Shown: piece by piece, positions 1 to 9,017 of the stretch | How the letters are laid out: each line of letters opens with the position of its first letter | Position numbering within the stretch: the first letter of the stretch is position 1 | Source of the DNA: Flavobacterium sp. ACN6 | Lineage (GTDB): Bacteria > Bacteroidota > Bacteroidia > Flavobacteriales > Flavobacteriaceae | Length of the DNA: 64,000 bases | Direction of reading: 5' to 3' | Assembly: GCF_002304005.1 (NCBI RefSeq) | Contig: NZ_MRCQ01000001.1 | Span: 310,001 to 374,000, forward strand | Notes under the pieces: generated by a model | The model's input: the letters and a program-made list of their open reading frames with translations, nothing else | The model's database searches: none | What the model was told of the DNA's origin: nothing | Position numbers and translations under genes: made by a program

Positions 1-725
1 AATTATATAAAATAACCCATAAGAAACTATATCTTGATTTAAGCAATACCTGTCTTACGGGACTCTTTAAAAATGTACAGTTGTATGACTGCCGCTATGG
101 CTTTGGTCAAAATTACACTAATTTCTTCTCCATCTTTCCGTTAAATGATGCGCCGTATACTGCAGCTTATGAAGAGTTGGAAGTCTATGCTGCTTTATCA
201 GAATATTTAAATCAAGCCAAAGATGTAGAGATTCTGCCAGCCGTTAAAACACTGCTTCCCGAATTTATTAAATATGCTGTTAACAGAATTGCCTACTATT
301 ATCCACCGAAACTGCCCAAAGAAATGCTTTCCAAAGAAGTTAAAACAGGAGAACTCCAGGCTGATTTGTGGATTCCTTTAGAAGATCTATACAATGGCTG
401 GGAACACAGCGGTCAGGTCGGACAAGAGGTTTACGGTGCTGGAATGGCTTTTGGCGTAGTATCAAGACAGTATATCAAAATCAATGATGATTTTATGCTT
501 TTTATAGATTATCCCCACCACTATACCAAAAGAGGAAAAACAATCAACATCCATCTAAACGGTGATAAAACAATGTACTGCAATTTGAAAATACTAAAAC
601 TGGGAACTCCTGCTGTCAAAATGAAAGTATTTCAGGATAGCGAACTTCTTAAACCTTTTAAAAAAAGTACCAAAATGCAGGAATACAGAATTGCAGGAAA
701 TGGTACAGTTAAAATTGAGTCGTAA
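1..725 (+). CDS. C-terminal part of an unrecognised protein (5' end outside window)
   Basis: The reading frame is open from the first bases of the window to a TAA at 723-725, so this is the last ~240 residues of a gene that starts upstream. A TTG at 81 is in frame but nothing marks it as a start. The sequence is rich in aromatic residues and has no membrane segment. The only striking stretch is a Gly-rich run GQVGQEVYGAGMAFG near the middle. The tail is mostly short beta-like strands. I do not recognise the family. A carbohydrate-related or other secreted protein is possible but unsupported. The next gene starts 28 bp downstream on the same strand, so the two may be co-transcribed. Confidence 0.7.
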   Translation, partial: LYKITHKKLYLDLSNTCLTGLFKNVQLYDCRYGFGQNYTNFFSIFPLNDAPYTAAYEELEVYAALSEYLNQAKDVEILPAVKTLLPEFIKYAVNRIAYYYPPKLPKEMLSKEVKTGELQADLWIPLEDLYNGWEHSGQVGQEVYGAGMAFGVVSRQYIKINDDFMLFIDYPHHYTKRGKTINIHLNGDKTMYCNLKILKLGTPAVKMKVFQDSELLKPFKKSTKMQEYRIAGNGTVKIES

Positions 726-753
726 TATTTACTTAATACATAAAAAACAAATA

Positions 754-1512
754 ATGGAAAAATTGACAAATTACTTTGGACAAAATATCAAAGACAAAAG
801 AATTGTAGTGACTGGTGGAACAACCGGAATAGGAAAAGCAATTGCCGATGTGCTCGTGTCCCTTGGCGGACGTGTTCTTATTTTTGGAAGAGATCCTAAA
901 GATTTCAAAAATGCTGTGGCGGATATAAAAAAACAATTTCCAGACAGTGAGGTCTATGGAACTCCGGCGGATGTCACTAAGAAAAAAGACATTGACAAAA
1001 TATTAAAAATAGCAGATACTGAACTCGGAGGTATTGATATTTTAATCAACAATGCCGCATTGGGAGCACCTGGAATTGCTGGTGAAACTTATGAGGACTA
1101 TAAATATGTTGTAGATACTAACATTACTGGCTATCTAGCCTTCGCCCAGGAAGCTGCATCAAGAATGAAAAAACAGAAATCAGGACATATTATCAATATT
1201 GGCTCAATGAGCGCCGAAAGCCGAACTGGCCAAAGCACCATTTATGTGGCTACAAAATCTGCTATTCGAGGTTTCAGCACCTCGCTTCGCAAGGAGTTAA
1301 ATCCGCTTGGAATTAAAGTTTCACTTATTGAACCTGGAGCAGTAACAAGTGATATGCAGACCGATCCAAAAAAAGTACAAAAGCAAAAGGTAGAAAAATT
1401 GGAAATGCTGGAAGCGTACGATATTGCGATGAGCACACTGTTCTGTTTGTCCCAGCCAAAAAGATGCGATATTGTCACCATGCAGATACGTCCGCATCTC
1501 CAGATTATCTAA
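754..1512 (+). CDS. SDR family NAD(P)-dependent oxidoreductase
   Basis: This is a classical short-chain dehydrogenase of 252 residues. The dinucleotide-binding motif TGGTTGIG lies at residues 20-27, NNAA at about 99-102, the catalytic Ser at about 151, and YVATK gives Tyr164 and Lys168. The frame is open further upstream to 691, overlapping the previous gene. The ATG at 754 is preferred because the family's first beta strand (KRIVVTGG) then falls about 15 residues from the N-terminus and the overlap disappears. The substrate cannot be told from sequence; most relatives oxidise or reduce alcohol/carbonyl groups in the cytoplasm. A strong terminator follows at about 1542. Confidence 0.88.
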   Translation: MEKLTNYFGQNIKDKRIVVTGGTTGIGKAIADVLVSLGGRVLIFGRDPKDFKNAVADIKKQFPDSEVYGTPADVTKKKDIDKILKIADTELGGIDILINNAALGAPGIAGETYEDYKYVVDTNITGYLAFAQEAASRMKKQKSGHIINIGSMSAESRTGQSTIYVATKSAIRGFSTSLRKELNPLGIKVSLIEPGAVTSDMQTDPKKVQKQKVEKLEMLEAYDIAMSTLFCLSQPKRCDIVTMQIRPHLQII

Positions 1513-1541
1513 TCTTAGTAATAAAGTCAACATATATACAC

Positions 1542-1569
1542 AAACACCTGCATTTACGCAGGTGTTTTT
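1542..1569 (+). terminator. Rho-independent terminator after the SDR gene
   Basis: A perfect ACACCTGC / GCAGGTGT stem with a six-base loop, extended by A-T pairs, is followed by a T-run. It lies about 30 bp after the stop codon at 1512. Confidence 0.8.
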
Positions 1570-1658
1570 AGTTAGGATATAGCTGAGAAATTGGGTATAA
1601 AAAATACAACAGCATCAATTTTATTTTTAATATTAGATCTCAATATTGCATTACAATC

Positions 1659-2036
1659 CTACAATAAAGAATCCAGTATAACAATAAGTTCTTTGTAACT
1701 GGTGGGCTTGCTGATGTATTTTATAATTTTTTCACTGCGCACCAGTTCATCTGCAAAATTTTCAGAAGGAGTTGAAATCAAAATTACAGGAATATTGGCA
1801 AGGCGCTTTTCTGCTTTAAGCTTTTCGAGGAGCTCAAGACCATTCATACGGGGCATATTGTAATCCAAAAAAATAAGATCCGGAAGATTCTCTGTCACAA
1901 GCAGATGATCAAATTCTGCCGCAGGGTTAAAAGCCCATCGCAGGCAGACTCCTTTGTTCAATGTATCAGCAGCTTCCATGAACAGCTCTGCATCTTCCCG
2001 ATCATCATCGATCAATAAAATATTTTTATAAGCCAT
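1659..2036 (-). CDS. Stand-alone response regulator receiver (CheY/Rcp1-like)
   Basis: A single receiver domain fills all 125 residues, with no output domain. The acidic pocket DDD is at 10-12, the phospho-acceptor Asp58 lies in FLDYNMP, the switch Ser/Thr is at about 88-89, and the conserved Lys110 is in YISKPT. This is the layout of Rcp1-like regulators that partner hybrid or phytochrome-type histidine kinases. No kinase gene is nearby, so its partner is unknown. It is clearly paralogous to the receiver protein at 17099-17479; both share the N-terminal KNILLIDDD and the FLDYNMP and KYISKPTS blocks. Confidence 0.9.
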   Translation of the reverse strand: MAYKNILLIDDDREDAELFMEAADTLNKGVCLRWAFNPAAEFDHLLVTENLPDLIFLDYNMPRMNGLELLEKLKAEKRLANIPVILISTPSENFADELVRSEKIIKYISKPTSYKELIVILDSLL

Positions 2037-2340
2037 AACATAATTTTAAATAATGTCCTTATACAGACATATGCACTAAGTTACGAATTTAAAATTGTTT
2101 AGGTTTGGGATTTCAGGAGTTTAATGAAAAAAACTACTGAAAATATATTCTTAAACAAATCCTTTTTCTTGGCATTATTAACCTATCAATTTGTCAGTAC
2201 TTTTAACCTTACTTATTTAAACTGAAAATTATATAATATTCGAACAATATTATATAAGTAAATTTCTGTACATATTCTGATTTTTGACTTTTTAAAAAAA
2301 TTAAGTTGCTGATATTTAATAATTTGACTAAAAAATTAAG
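2037..2340. other. Divergent intergenic region, no gene seen
   Basis: This 304-bp AT-rich spacer lies between a minus-strand receiver gene and a plus-strand gene, so it must hold two promoters. I found no convincing TAnnTTTG element or repeat in it and no coding frame of note. Confidence 0.6.
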
Positions 2341-3324
2341 ATGCAGACTAAAATATATTTTGAAATAAAACGATATTTATACAAAAGTAGAGCAATGTTG
2401 CTACTTTTGTACTGTATATTTCCTATAATATGCTTCTCCCAGCAGAAGTATTCACCAAAAGTGGTACTTGCTGTTGAAACGTACGCTTTTCTCAAAGGAC
2501 AAAGTGCATCACTAGAGCATATTGCTAAACAATTTCCCTCCCTAAAGAGTGATATTAAGACAGCAGAAAAGAAATCTTCTTTTTTACATTCGCGTGCAGA
2601 GCAGAATATTGAGCTCTTTTTAAAGCAAGAACTGCCTGAGCAGGATTTCATAGTTTTGCAAAACCGCATCGATTCACTGCTTATTAAACAGTTCAATATT
2701 CCAATAGAAAAAGAACAGCATGCAAGGGATTTTCTGGAAATCATAAAAGACCGGCCACATTCCTTAAAGGATACAGTGTTGTCAAAAGGCATTATTTCAT
2801 TTGCCTATCAGGATAAACCTCATCAGGAAATTGTTGATGGGCATATCGAGACCTTTACTACAAAAGACCATCCAAAAGCATCTGATTCCGATCTTCAAAT
2901 CTCTGTTCCCAAGAGCTGGCTGGCCGAGGAAGCCGCAATGTCCCAAACTGTACAGCAGTTCACAAGCTTTCACGGAAGAGGCAATGAAAAAATACTGCTC
3001 CTAGTATATGATCTGCCTGCCGATGAGCAGTTTGTACTTAACGAAAAATCAGCTGCTGAGCTTCTTCCTCCGCAAGCTAATCTTATCCGCACTGAATCAG
3101 TAAGAATTGACGGCATACCTGCGGTGATGATTGACGTGGAGGAAGCTGTGCATGAGAAAGCTAAAGTACGAATGCTGCAGTTTATGTTCACTAAAAACCG
3201 TAAATTATACTGCCTTCAGGGAAGTATAGGGCCTGTTGAGAGTAGCAAAAATCTCGATCTGCATATTCAAAAATATGAACCACTGTTTCGTATGATTGCT
3301 TCTAAAACTCAAATTGAAAAATAA
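2341..3324 (+). CDS. Secreted or membrane-anchored hypothetical protein
   Basis: The 327-residue product has a basic N-terminus followed by a hydrophobic stretch (about 18-33, ending CFSQQ), which reads as a signal peptide. An in-frame ATG at 2395 would give a more usual short signal peptide and is a fair alternative start. The middle (about 35-135) is helical and charged. The C-terminal half (about 175-320) is a compact alpha/beta domain beginning LQISVPKSW. That entry strand resembles the DcrB/PsbP-like fold, but I cannot confirm it. No catalytic motif is visible. The function is unknown. Confidence 0.75.
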   Translation: MQTKIYFEIKRYLYKSRAMLLLLYCIFPIICFSQQKYSPKVVLAVETYAFLKGQSASLEHIAKQFPSLKSDIKTAEKKSSFLHSRAEQNIELFLKQELPEQDFIVLQNRIDSLLIKQFNIPIEKEQHARDFLEIIKDRPHSLKDTVLSKGIISFAYQDKPHQEIVDGHIETFTTKDHPKASDSDLQISVPKSWLAEEAAMSQTVQQFTSFHGRGNEKILLLVYDLPADEQFVLNEKSAAELLPPQANLIRTESVRIDGIPAVMIDVEEAVHEKAKVRMLQFMFTKNRKLYCLQGSIGPVESSKNLDLHIQKYEPLFRMIASKTQIEK

Positions 3325-3332
3325 CCAGTAAG

Positions 3333-3366
3333 AAGATCCGCGTTCTAATATGCGGCTCTTTTATTT
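3333..3366. terminator. Probable bidirectional terminator between convergent genes
   Basis: AAGATCCGC pairs with GCGGCTCTT across a 10-base loop with one mismatch, followed by a T-rich tract. It lies between the stop at 3324 (+) and the stop at 3381 (-). Confidence 0.6.
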
Positions 3367-3380
3367 TAGAATTAAATTAT

Positions 3381-5618
3381 TTATAAGAGTTTATCAAAAT
3401 GAATCGGGAGCTCATTTACACGCTTTCCTGTCGCATGAAATATTGCATTTGCAATAGCCGGAGGCATTCCGACCACCCCGATTTCTCCGACACCTTTCAC
3501 ACCTAGGTCATTGACAAAATTATCTTCTTCCTTAACAAAAATAACATCTAGATCGTGAATATCGGCATGAACTGGTATATGATACTCGGCAAAATTGGTG
3601 TTCATGTATTTCCCAAACTGATTGTCCAGAATAGTTTCTTCGTGCAGTGTTTTACTGATTCCCCAGATCATACCGCCTAATATCTGGCTTTCTGCCGTTT
3701 TAGGATTAATAATCTTTCCTGCCGCGACGGCCGTCACTGCCCTTCTAACTTCAATTATACCCAATTCCTCGTCTACCTCAACCTCAACAAAAACAGCGCT
3801 GTGCACTGCTTTAGCTTTCTTTCCATAGGTAAGCGGATTAGGCATTGCAGTATTGGTTGTTTTGATTTCTTTTATATTACTGAGAGTTAAAACATCTTTG
3901 ACGCTGTATTTTAACTCATCCTTACTTTTCACATATATAAAACCATCGCTGAAAATAACCTCGTCAAAGTTTACCTCACTTAATAAGGAATCTTGTAACT
4001 TTCTGGCTTTATTAAATATTTTTTTATTTAATGCCCTGCACGCCGCCTTCACGGCTGGCCCGACTGTAGCGGTAGTAAACGAACCTCCTTGTATCGGCGC
4101 AAAAGGCATTTGGCTCTCGGCGTATGAAAATGTAATGCTGTCAAGAGGAAGTCCCAGTTCATCAGAGGCAATCTGGGTCATAATGGTCAAGGTGCCGGTG
4201 CCTATATCAGTTACAGCACTTTTTATTTCCACTTTTCCATCACTTGTCATAACTGCGTTTACCCTGGCCATCAATCTGTTGGCATCCCATATTCCTGTTG
4301 CCATTCCATAACCAACAAGTTTGCTGCCTCGTTTCATACTGCGCGGCTGTGGATTTCTTTGGCTCCATCCAAATTTCTGTGCACCCTGCAGGTAACATTC
4401 CCTAAGTTCTTTACTGGAATATTCTTTATCGGAACTTTTATCCTTTTGAGAATAATTAATAAGCCTTAATTCAACGGGATCTATATTTAACTGGTAAGCC
4501 AGATCATCCATTGTAACCTCAACGGCATGCATTCCTGTACTTCCCCCCGGGGCACGCATATCAAGGGGTGAATATACATCTAAGGGAATAAGTTCATGTT
4601 CCAAAAGCGTATTGGAGGCAGGATAAAGCATACCAGCCCAATTGACTACTATTTCAACATAATCCTCAAATCGGGAGGTCTCTCCTACTGCCTTTTGATA
4701 TATAGCATTTACATTTCCATCCTTATCGGCACCAAATCTGGTCGTCTGCAGTGTCGGGGGTCTGTGGCCAAAAGTAAACATCTGAGCACGGTCCAAGGTA
4801 ACGCGTACATTTCGTTTTAAAGCAAGTGATGCCATAACGGCCATGAACAGCTGGTACTGAGGCCGAAGTCCCGAACCAAAAGCTCCTCCTACAAAAGGCG
4901 CTATTACTTGGACGTTTTTCATCTTTAGACCAAAAACATTCGCCACATACATTTGCGAATTGATGGTTCCCTGAGTTTTATCATATATTTTTAGTTTGCC
5001 GCTGCCTTCATAAATAACAGTTGTGGCAAACATTTCCATCGGATTGTGGTGTTCTGTTCCATGGCTGAATTCTCCCTCACTCTTTACAAAAGAAGCGGTG
5101 TAAGCCGTTTCAAAATTACCTGTTGGTTTTGGAGGCGGTGGTTTAAGCAGGGATGCCAGACCTTTTTTAGGTTTTCTTGCCCTGCTTAAATTAGCCTGCA
5201 GGTCCGTTTCGAATTTTTCTTCTTTATATGCCACTTTAATTTGAGTCGCTGCATATCGGGCCATCTCAAAACTCTGGGCCACGACCAGCGCAATCGGCTG
5301 GCCGTTATATTTAATATCATTGTCTTTTAAAGGCTTGAAAACAGTACCGGGCGGAGCATCCATATCGGCATACTGGAAATCAAACCAAGCTGTTGAAGGT
5401 CTGTTTTCATGAGTAAAAATCTCAATGACTCCGTCATGTTTTTTTGCATCTGAGGTGTCTATAATCGTTATTTTACCTTTGGTAATGGTGCTGTTTACCA
5501 CATATCCGTACAGGAGTTCTTCGGCGGGATATTCCCCGGCATATTTCGCGCTTCCTGTGACTTTTAAACGGCCTTCTAAACGGCTTACTGGTTTTCCTAT
5601 TGCGGGTAATTTTGTCAT
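3381..5618 (-). CDS. paoC: Molybdopterin-binding large subunit of aldehyde oxidoreductase (PaoC-like)
   Basis: The 745-residue product is the molybdenum cofactor subunit of the xanthine oxidase family. The N-terminal block KPVSRLEGRLKVTGSAKYAGE is typical of the YagR/PaoC branch. The Gly-rich cofactor-binding loops (GGAFGSG, APGGSTGMH, QGGSFTT) occur in order, and the catalytic Glu is about residue 712 in GVGEIG near the C-terminus. It probably oxidises aldehydes to acids, passing electrons to the Fe-S and FAD subunits. It is the last gene of a three-gene operon, 27 bp after the FAD subunit. No PaoD/XdhC-type cofactor insertion chaperone is next to it. No signal peptide is present. Confidence 0.9.
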   Translation of the reverse strand: MTKLPAIGKPVSRLEGRLKVTGSAKYAGEYPAEELLYGYVVNSTITKGKITIIDTSDAKKHDGVIEIFTHENRPSTAWFDFQYADMDAPPGTVFKPLKDNDIKYNGQPIALVVAQSFEMARYAATQIKVAYKEEKFETDLQANLSRARKPKKGLASLLKPPPPKPTGNFETAYTASFVKSEGEFSHGTEHHNPMEMFATTVIYEGSGKLKIYDKTQGTINSQMYVANVFGLKMKNVQVIAPFVGGAFGSGLRPQYQLFMAVMASLALKRNVRVTLDRAQMFTFGHRPPTLQTTRFGADKDGNVNAIYQKAVGETSRFEDYVEIVVNWAGMLYPASNTLLEHELIPLDVYSPLDMRAPGGSTGMHAVEVTMDDLAYQLNIDPVELRLINYSQKDKSSDKEYSSKELRECYLQGAQKFGWSQRNPQPRSMKRGSKLVGYGMATGIWDANRLMARVNAVMTSDGKVEIKSAVTDIGTGTLTIMTQIASDELGLPLDSITFSYAESQMPFAPIQGGSFTTATVGPAVKAACRALNKKIFNKARKLQDSLLSEVNFDEVIFSDGFIYVKSKDELKYSVKDVLTLSNIKEIKTTNTAMPNPLTYGKKAKAVHSAVFVEVEVDEELGIIEVRRAVTAVAAGKIINPKTAESQILGGMIWGISKTLHEETILDNQFGKYMNTNFAEYHIPVHADIHDLDVIFVKEEDNFVNDLGVKGVGEIGVVGMPPAIANAIFHATGKRVNELPIHFDKLL

Positions 5619-5645
5619 TGCTTCTTTCTTTTAATTGCTGGTATT

Positions 5646-6665
5646 TTATCTTGAAGGTTTTGCCCCCGGGCGCTGTGTCTCCGGATTTAATGCCATAAGA
5701 CAGCTTCGGACAATCGCTCTTTTGGCCAGCTCAATTTTAAAGGTATTGTGCTGATATCCCTTAGCGCCGTTTAAAATAATTTCGGCAGCCTTAGAAAAGT
5801 TTTCCCGTGAGGGCTGTTTCTGTTTTAAAAAATCTTCCGCTTCAACAATACGCCACGGTTTATTAGCAACACCGCCAAGGGCAATTCGGGCTTCTTCGAT
5901 AATTCCATTTTCAAGTCTAAATGCAGATGCCACGGAAACTAGGGCAAAGGAGTAAGAACTCCTGTCACGAAGTTTTAGATAGCAGTAGTTTTTCTCAAAT
6001 CCTGCTGGCGGAAGATCTATACTGGTTATAAGTTCACCATGCTTGAGATTATTATCAATTTGAGGAGTATCCCCCGGGAGTCTGTGAAAGGCAGCGAAAG
6101 GAAGTGCTCTCTCTCCATCAGGACCGCTGATATTAATTACCGCGTTTAAAGCAGCCAGAGCAACACACATATCGGAAGGAAAAACCGCTATGCAGTTTTC
6201 ACTCTGCCCTAAAATGGCATGGATGCGATTATAACCTGTAAGGGCAGAACATCCAGATCCTGGATCCCTTTTATTACAGGGCGTGGTTATATCATAAAAA
6301 TAATAACATCTGGTGCGCTGCATCAAATTGCCTCCATTAGTAGCCATATTTCGAATTTGTGCAGAAGCGCCTGCCAGAATTGCTTTTGACAATAAAGGAT
6401 AGCGTTCTTCTATGATTGGATCATAGGCAGTCTGTGCATTAGTATGAAGGGCACCGATTCTTACGCCACCATCATCAAGCCTTATAATAGAATTGTACTG
6501 TGTTATTGGGTTTATATCAACGAGCTTATCAGCTTTTGTAATAAAATATTTGAGCAGATCAGTTATATTGGTACCCCCTGCTATTATTTTATTTCTAATA
6601 TCTCCATCCATTTCCTTAAAAACATCTTGGGGAGAAGAAACTTTGGTATATGAAAAATTATTCAT
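5646..6665 (-). CDS. paoB: FAD-binding subunit with [4Fe-4S] insert (PaoB-like)
   Basis: The 339-residue product is a CO-dehydrogenase-type flavoprotein subunit. The FAD motif IIAGGTNITDLLK is near residue 28 and the second, NMATNGGNLMQ, near 106. Between them and the C-terminal domain is a Cys-containing insert with Cys at about 120, 130, 139 and 158 (PCNKRDPGSGCS). Such an insert binds a [4Fe-4S] cluster in the PaoABC/4-hydroxybenzoyl-CoA-reductase-like group and is missing from ordinary xanthine dehydrogenases. This points to the periplasmic-aldehyde-oxidoreductase type. Its start overlaps the stop of the 2Fe-2S gene by 8 bp, so translation is probably coupled. Confidence 0.9.
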   Translation of the reverse strand: MNNFSYTKVSSPQDVFKEMDGDIRNKIIAGGTNITDLLKYFITKADKLVDINPITQYNSIIRLDDGGVRIGALHTNAQTAYDPIIEERYPLLSKAILAGASAQIRNMATNGGNLMQRTRCYYFYDITTPCNKRDPGSGCSALTGYNRIHAILGQSENCIAVFPSDMCVALAALNAVINISGPDGERALPFAAFHRLPGDTPQIDNNLKHGELITSIDLPPAGFEKNYCYLKLRDRSSYSFALVSVASAFRLENGIIEEARIALGGVANKPWRIVEAEDFLKQKQPSRENFSKAAEIILNGAKGYQHNTFKIELAKRAIVRSCLMALNPETQRPGAKPSR

Positions 6666-7143
6666 GATATCCTCCTTCCTTTACTGCCATAACTGCATCA
6701 ATTATACCTTTACTGGCACCACAGCGGCAAAGATTACCAGACATTAATTCCTGAACTTCTTCCCTAGAGAAGGCTTTATTCTCCTCGAGCATGCCGACAG
6801 CGCTGCAGATCTGTCCTGGTGTACAGTAGCCGCATTGAAAAGCATCATAATCGATAAATGCCTGCTGCATCGGATGTAGTTTTTCTCCGGCGGCGATTCC
6901 TTCGATTGTTGTAATATGGGAGCCGTCTTTCATTACTCCAAGTGTTAAACAACTCAATATTCTTTTACCGTCCACAAGAATGGTACAGGCACCGCACTGG
7001 CCGTGATCGCATCCTTTTTTGGTTCCCGTGAGCTGCAAATGTTCCCTGAGCACATCCAGCAGGGATACCCATGGCTCGAGCTCGAGCTCATAGAGATGAC
7101 CATTTATATTTAAACTAGTCGTATGTTTATTCTCTTCTATCAT
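6658..7143 (-). CDS. paoA: 2Fe-2S subunit of aldehyde oxidoreductase (PaoA-like, without Tat signal)
   Basis: The 161-residue product has the two-cluster fold of the family. The plant-ferredoxin-type motif has Cys 45, 50, 53 and 65 (GCDHGQCGACT), and the C-terminal helical cluster has Cys 104, 107, 139 and 141 (QCGYCTPGQ, LCRCG). It passes electrons from the molybdenum centre to the FAD subunit. The start is firm, because an in-frame TAA lies three codons upstream of the ATG. The protein therefore lacks the Tat signal of Escherichia coli PaoA, and the complex is expected in the cytoplasm. It is the first gene of the operon. Confidence 0.92.
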   Translation of the reverse strand: MIEENKHTTSLNINGHLYELELEPWVSLLDVLREHLQLTGTKKGCDHGQCGACTILVDGKRILSCLTLGVMKDGSHITTIEGIAAGEKLHPMQQAFIDYDAFQCGYCTPGQICSAVGMLEENKAFSREEVQELMSGNLCRCGASKGIIDAVMAVKEGGYHE

Positions 7144-7437
7144 GACTTGCGTTTATTTAATTATAACAAAATAAATGAGCAGACACTGCTGAGAACGCTC
7201 CAGAATTCTGCAACATTAAAGTACGATCCTTTTCGTACTGAAAACTTATAGGATTCGTAAACCAGTTTACAGAATTTCAATCATTAATGTCTTATTATTC
7301 AAAACATTACCACTTATAATGTAGTAAATTTATATAAGTCAAACAGCAAATGATGTAAAATTCTGACTGTCAGTCTATTTAATTTTAGAATCCTATTTAA
7401 CGAAAGAAATAATAGAGTAATCTTAAACACTTTTATT

Positions 7438-8451
7438 ATGAGCACTAAAAAAACAATTTCCAGACGCTCAGCCATTACAGGCATGGGAGCCATCTGCCTG
7501 ACTACGGCTTTTACTCCTGTTTTGGGAGCAGATTTTAAAATGGACGAAAAAGGTTCAGAAAAAGGTTCTGTTGAGCCTGAAGATCCAAAAACTAAATATC
7601 CACGCCCTCCTTTTAAAGAACAGTCACAGCCATGGCCGGGACTTGTAAGCAAAATGGATCCCCGCCCTGATCACGGGGAGAAAAGTTATAAAGGCGCTGG
7701 GCGGTTAAAAGGAATGAAGGCACTAATCACGGGAGGTGATTCGGGCATGGGAAGAGCAGCTGCAATTGCTTATGCCAGAGAAGGTGCAGATGTTGTCATC
7801 AATTACTACCCTACAGAGGAAGAAGATGCTAAGGAAGTTATCCAGCTGATTAAAGCCGAAGGAAGAAAAGCTGCCACAATACCGGGAGATCTTCGTGATG
7901 AAGCTTTTTGCAGCTCCTTGGTACAGCAAGCTGTAAAAGCTCTTGGAGGATTAGATATTGTGGTTAATAATGCGGCGCGCCAGCAGACTCATGCCTCTAT
8001 CCTGGACATCTCAACAGAAGATTTTGATGCTACTATGAAAACCAATATTTATGCTCCTTTCTGGATTATAAAAGCGGCGCTGCCTCATCTAAAGCCTGGA
8101 TCATCTATCATCGGAACTAGTTCTGTGCAGGCCTATGCCCCGACAGAGGATTTATATGATTATGCGCAGACAAAAGCCGCTACTACCAATTACATTAAAT
8201 CCCTAGCGAAGCAGCTTGCGCCAAAAGGCATAAGGGTGAATGGTGTAGCACCAGGACCTGTATGGACTCCACTTCAGGTAAGCGGAGGTGCCACCATGGA
8301 AAAATTAAAACAGTTCGGCTCCCAAACGCCAATGGAAAGACCAGGCCAGCCCGTTGAACTTGCTTCGATTTATGTCCAGCTTGCCGCTCCAGATGCCAGC
8401 TATGCAACAGGACAAATTTACGGATCAAGCGGCGGTGAGGGAAACCCATAA
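7438..8451 (+). CDS. SDR oxidoreductase of the YghA type with Tat-like N-terminus
   Basis: The N-terminus MSTKKTISRRSAITG followed by a hydrophobic stretch to VLGA (about residue 30) looks like a twin-arginine signal. The mature part has the proline-rich entry segment usual in YghA/YhdF-like SDRs. It then has TGGDSGMG at about 98-105, NNAA at 177-180, Ser at about 228-229 and Tyr242-x3-Lys246. The 337-residue length fits this subgroup plus a signal. The family reduces aldehydes/ketones with NADP(H). A folded, cofactor-loaded export route (Tat) would fit, but the prediction rests on the motif only. The divergent neighbour is the aldehyde oxidoreductase operon. A long perfect hairpin follows the stop. 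Confidence 0.88.
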   Translation: MSTKKTISRRSAITGMGAICLTTAFTPVLGADFKMDEKGSEKGSVEPEDPKTKYPRPPFKEQSQPWPGLVSKMDPRPDHGEKSYKGAGRLKGMKALITGGDSGMGRAAAIAYAREGADVVINYYPTEEEDAKEVIQLIKAEGRKAATIPGDLRDEAFCSSLVQQAVKALGGLDIVVNNAARQQTHASILDISTEDFDATMKTNIYAPFWIIKAALPHLKPGSSIIGTSSVQAYAPTEDLYDYAQTKAATTNYIKSLAKQLAPKGIRVNGVAPGPVWTPLQVSGGATMEKLKQFGSQTPMERPGQPVELASIYVQLAAPDASYATGQIYGSSGGEGNP

Positions 8452-8472
8452 ATATGAGATAAGATTTGGTAA

Positions 8473-8508
8473 ACAAACCGTCTGCACAGGTGATTGCAGA
8501 CGGTTTGT
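8473..8508 (+). terminator. Perfect 14-bp hairpin after SDR gene
   Basis: ACAAACCGTCTGCA pairs perfectly with TGCAGACGGTTTGT around an eight-base loop, 21 bp after the stop. No T-run follows, so it may act as an mRNA 3'-end stabiliser or a factor-assisted terminator. Confidence 0.65.
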
Positions 8509-9017
8509 CATATTACAGAAATTCGGGTTACTTAAACTATCCTCAATACTGGCTTCCTAACCTCATTAGATGTTTTTTCATTTGTTCTTGATGAAGTTAT
8601 TTTAAATATTTTTTTCTTGGTAGATGTTCTAGCGCTGTCAGCGACATTTGTATTGTGATATATAATATACATGGTAAGATTTTTTTTAAAATTATTATAC
8701 AAATTTAAAATTGGATCAAACAGTAAACTTATACTTTACGTGCTATTAATTACATTATTATAAGCAGTTTACATTGAATGTATAAGTCCATAAACAAACT
8801 TATACTGGCAATCTTATAAAATTCGCACTTCAAGTTATAACCTTATAAATGAATCACTTACTAGATTTGAGTTTAATTAACTGCAGAACACTTTTAAACT
8901 AATCAAAGACTTTTTAAAGTAAAGTTATGATGATGGATAAATAGGAAAATTGTCTAAAAAGTTGTCGCATTAGTTATTGATAAAAATTACTACAAATTAT
9001 TTTAAAAATTTAAAATT
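8509..9017. other. AT-rich intergenic region, no gene seen
   Basis: About 510 bp with stop codons in all frames at short intervals. It must hold the promoter of the gene at 9018. I see no repeat or RNA structure worth naming. Confidence 0.6.

Noticed and set aside
3853..4311. 152-codon ORF antisense to the molybdopterin subunit gene
   Set aside because: The minus-strand frame has all family motifs, so this is a shadow frame.
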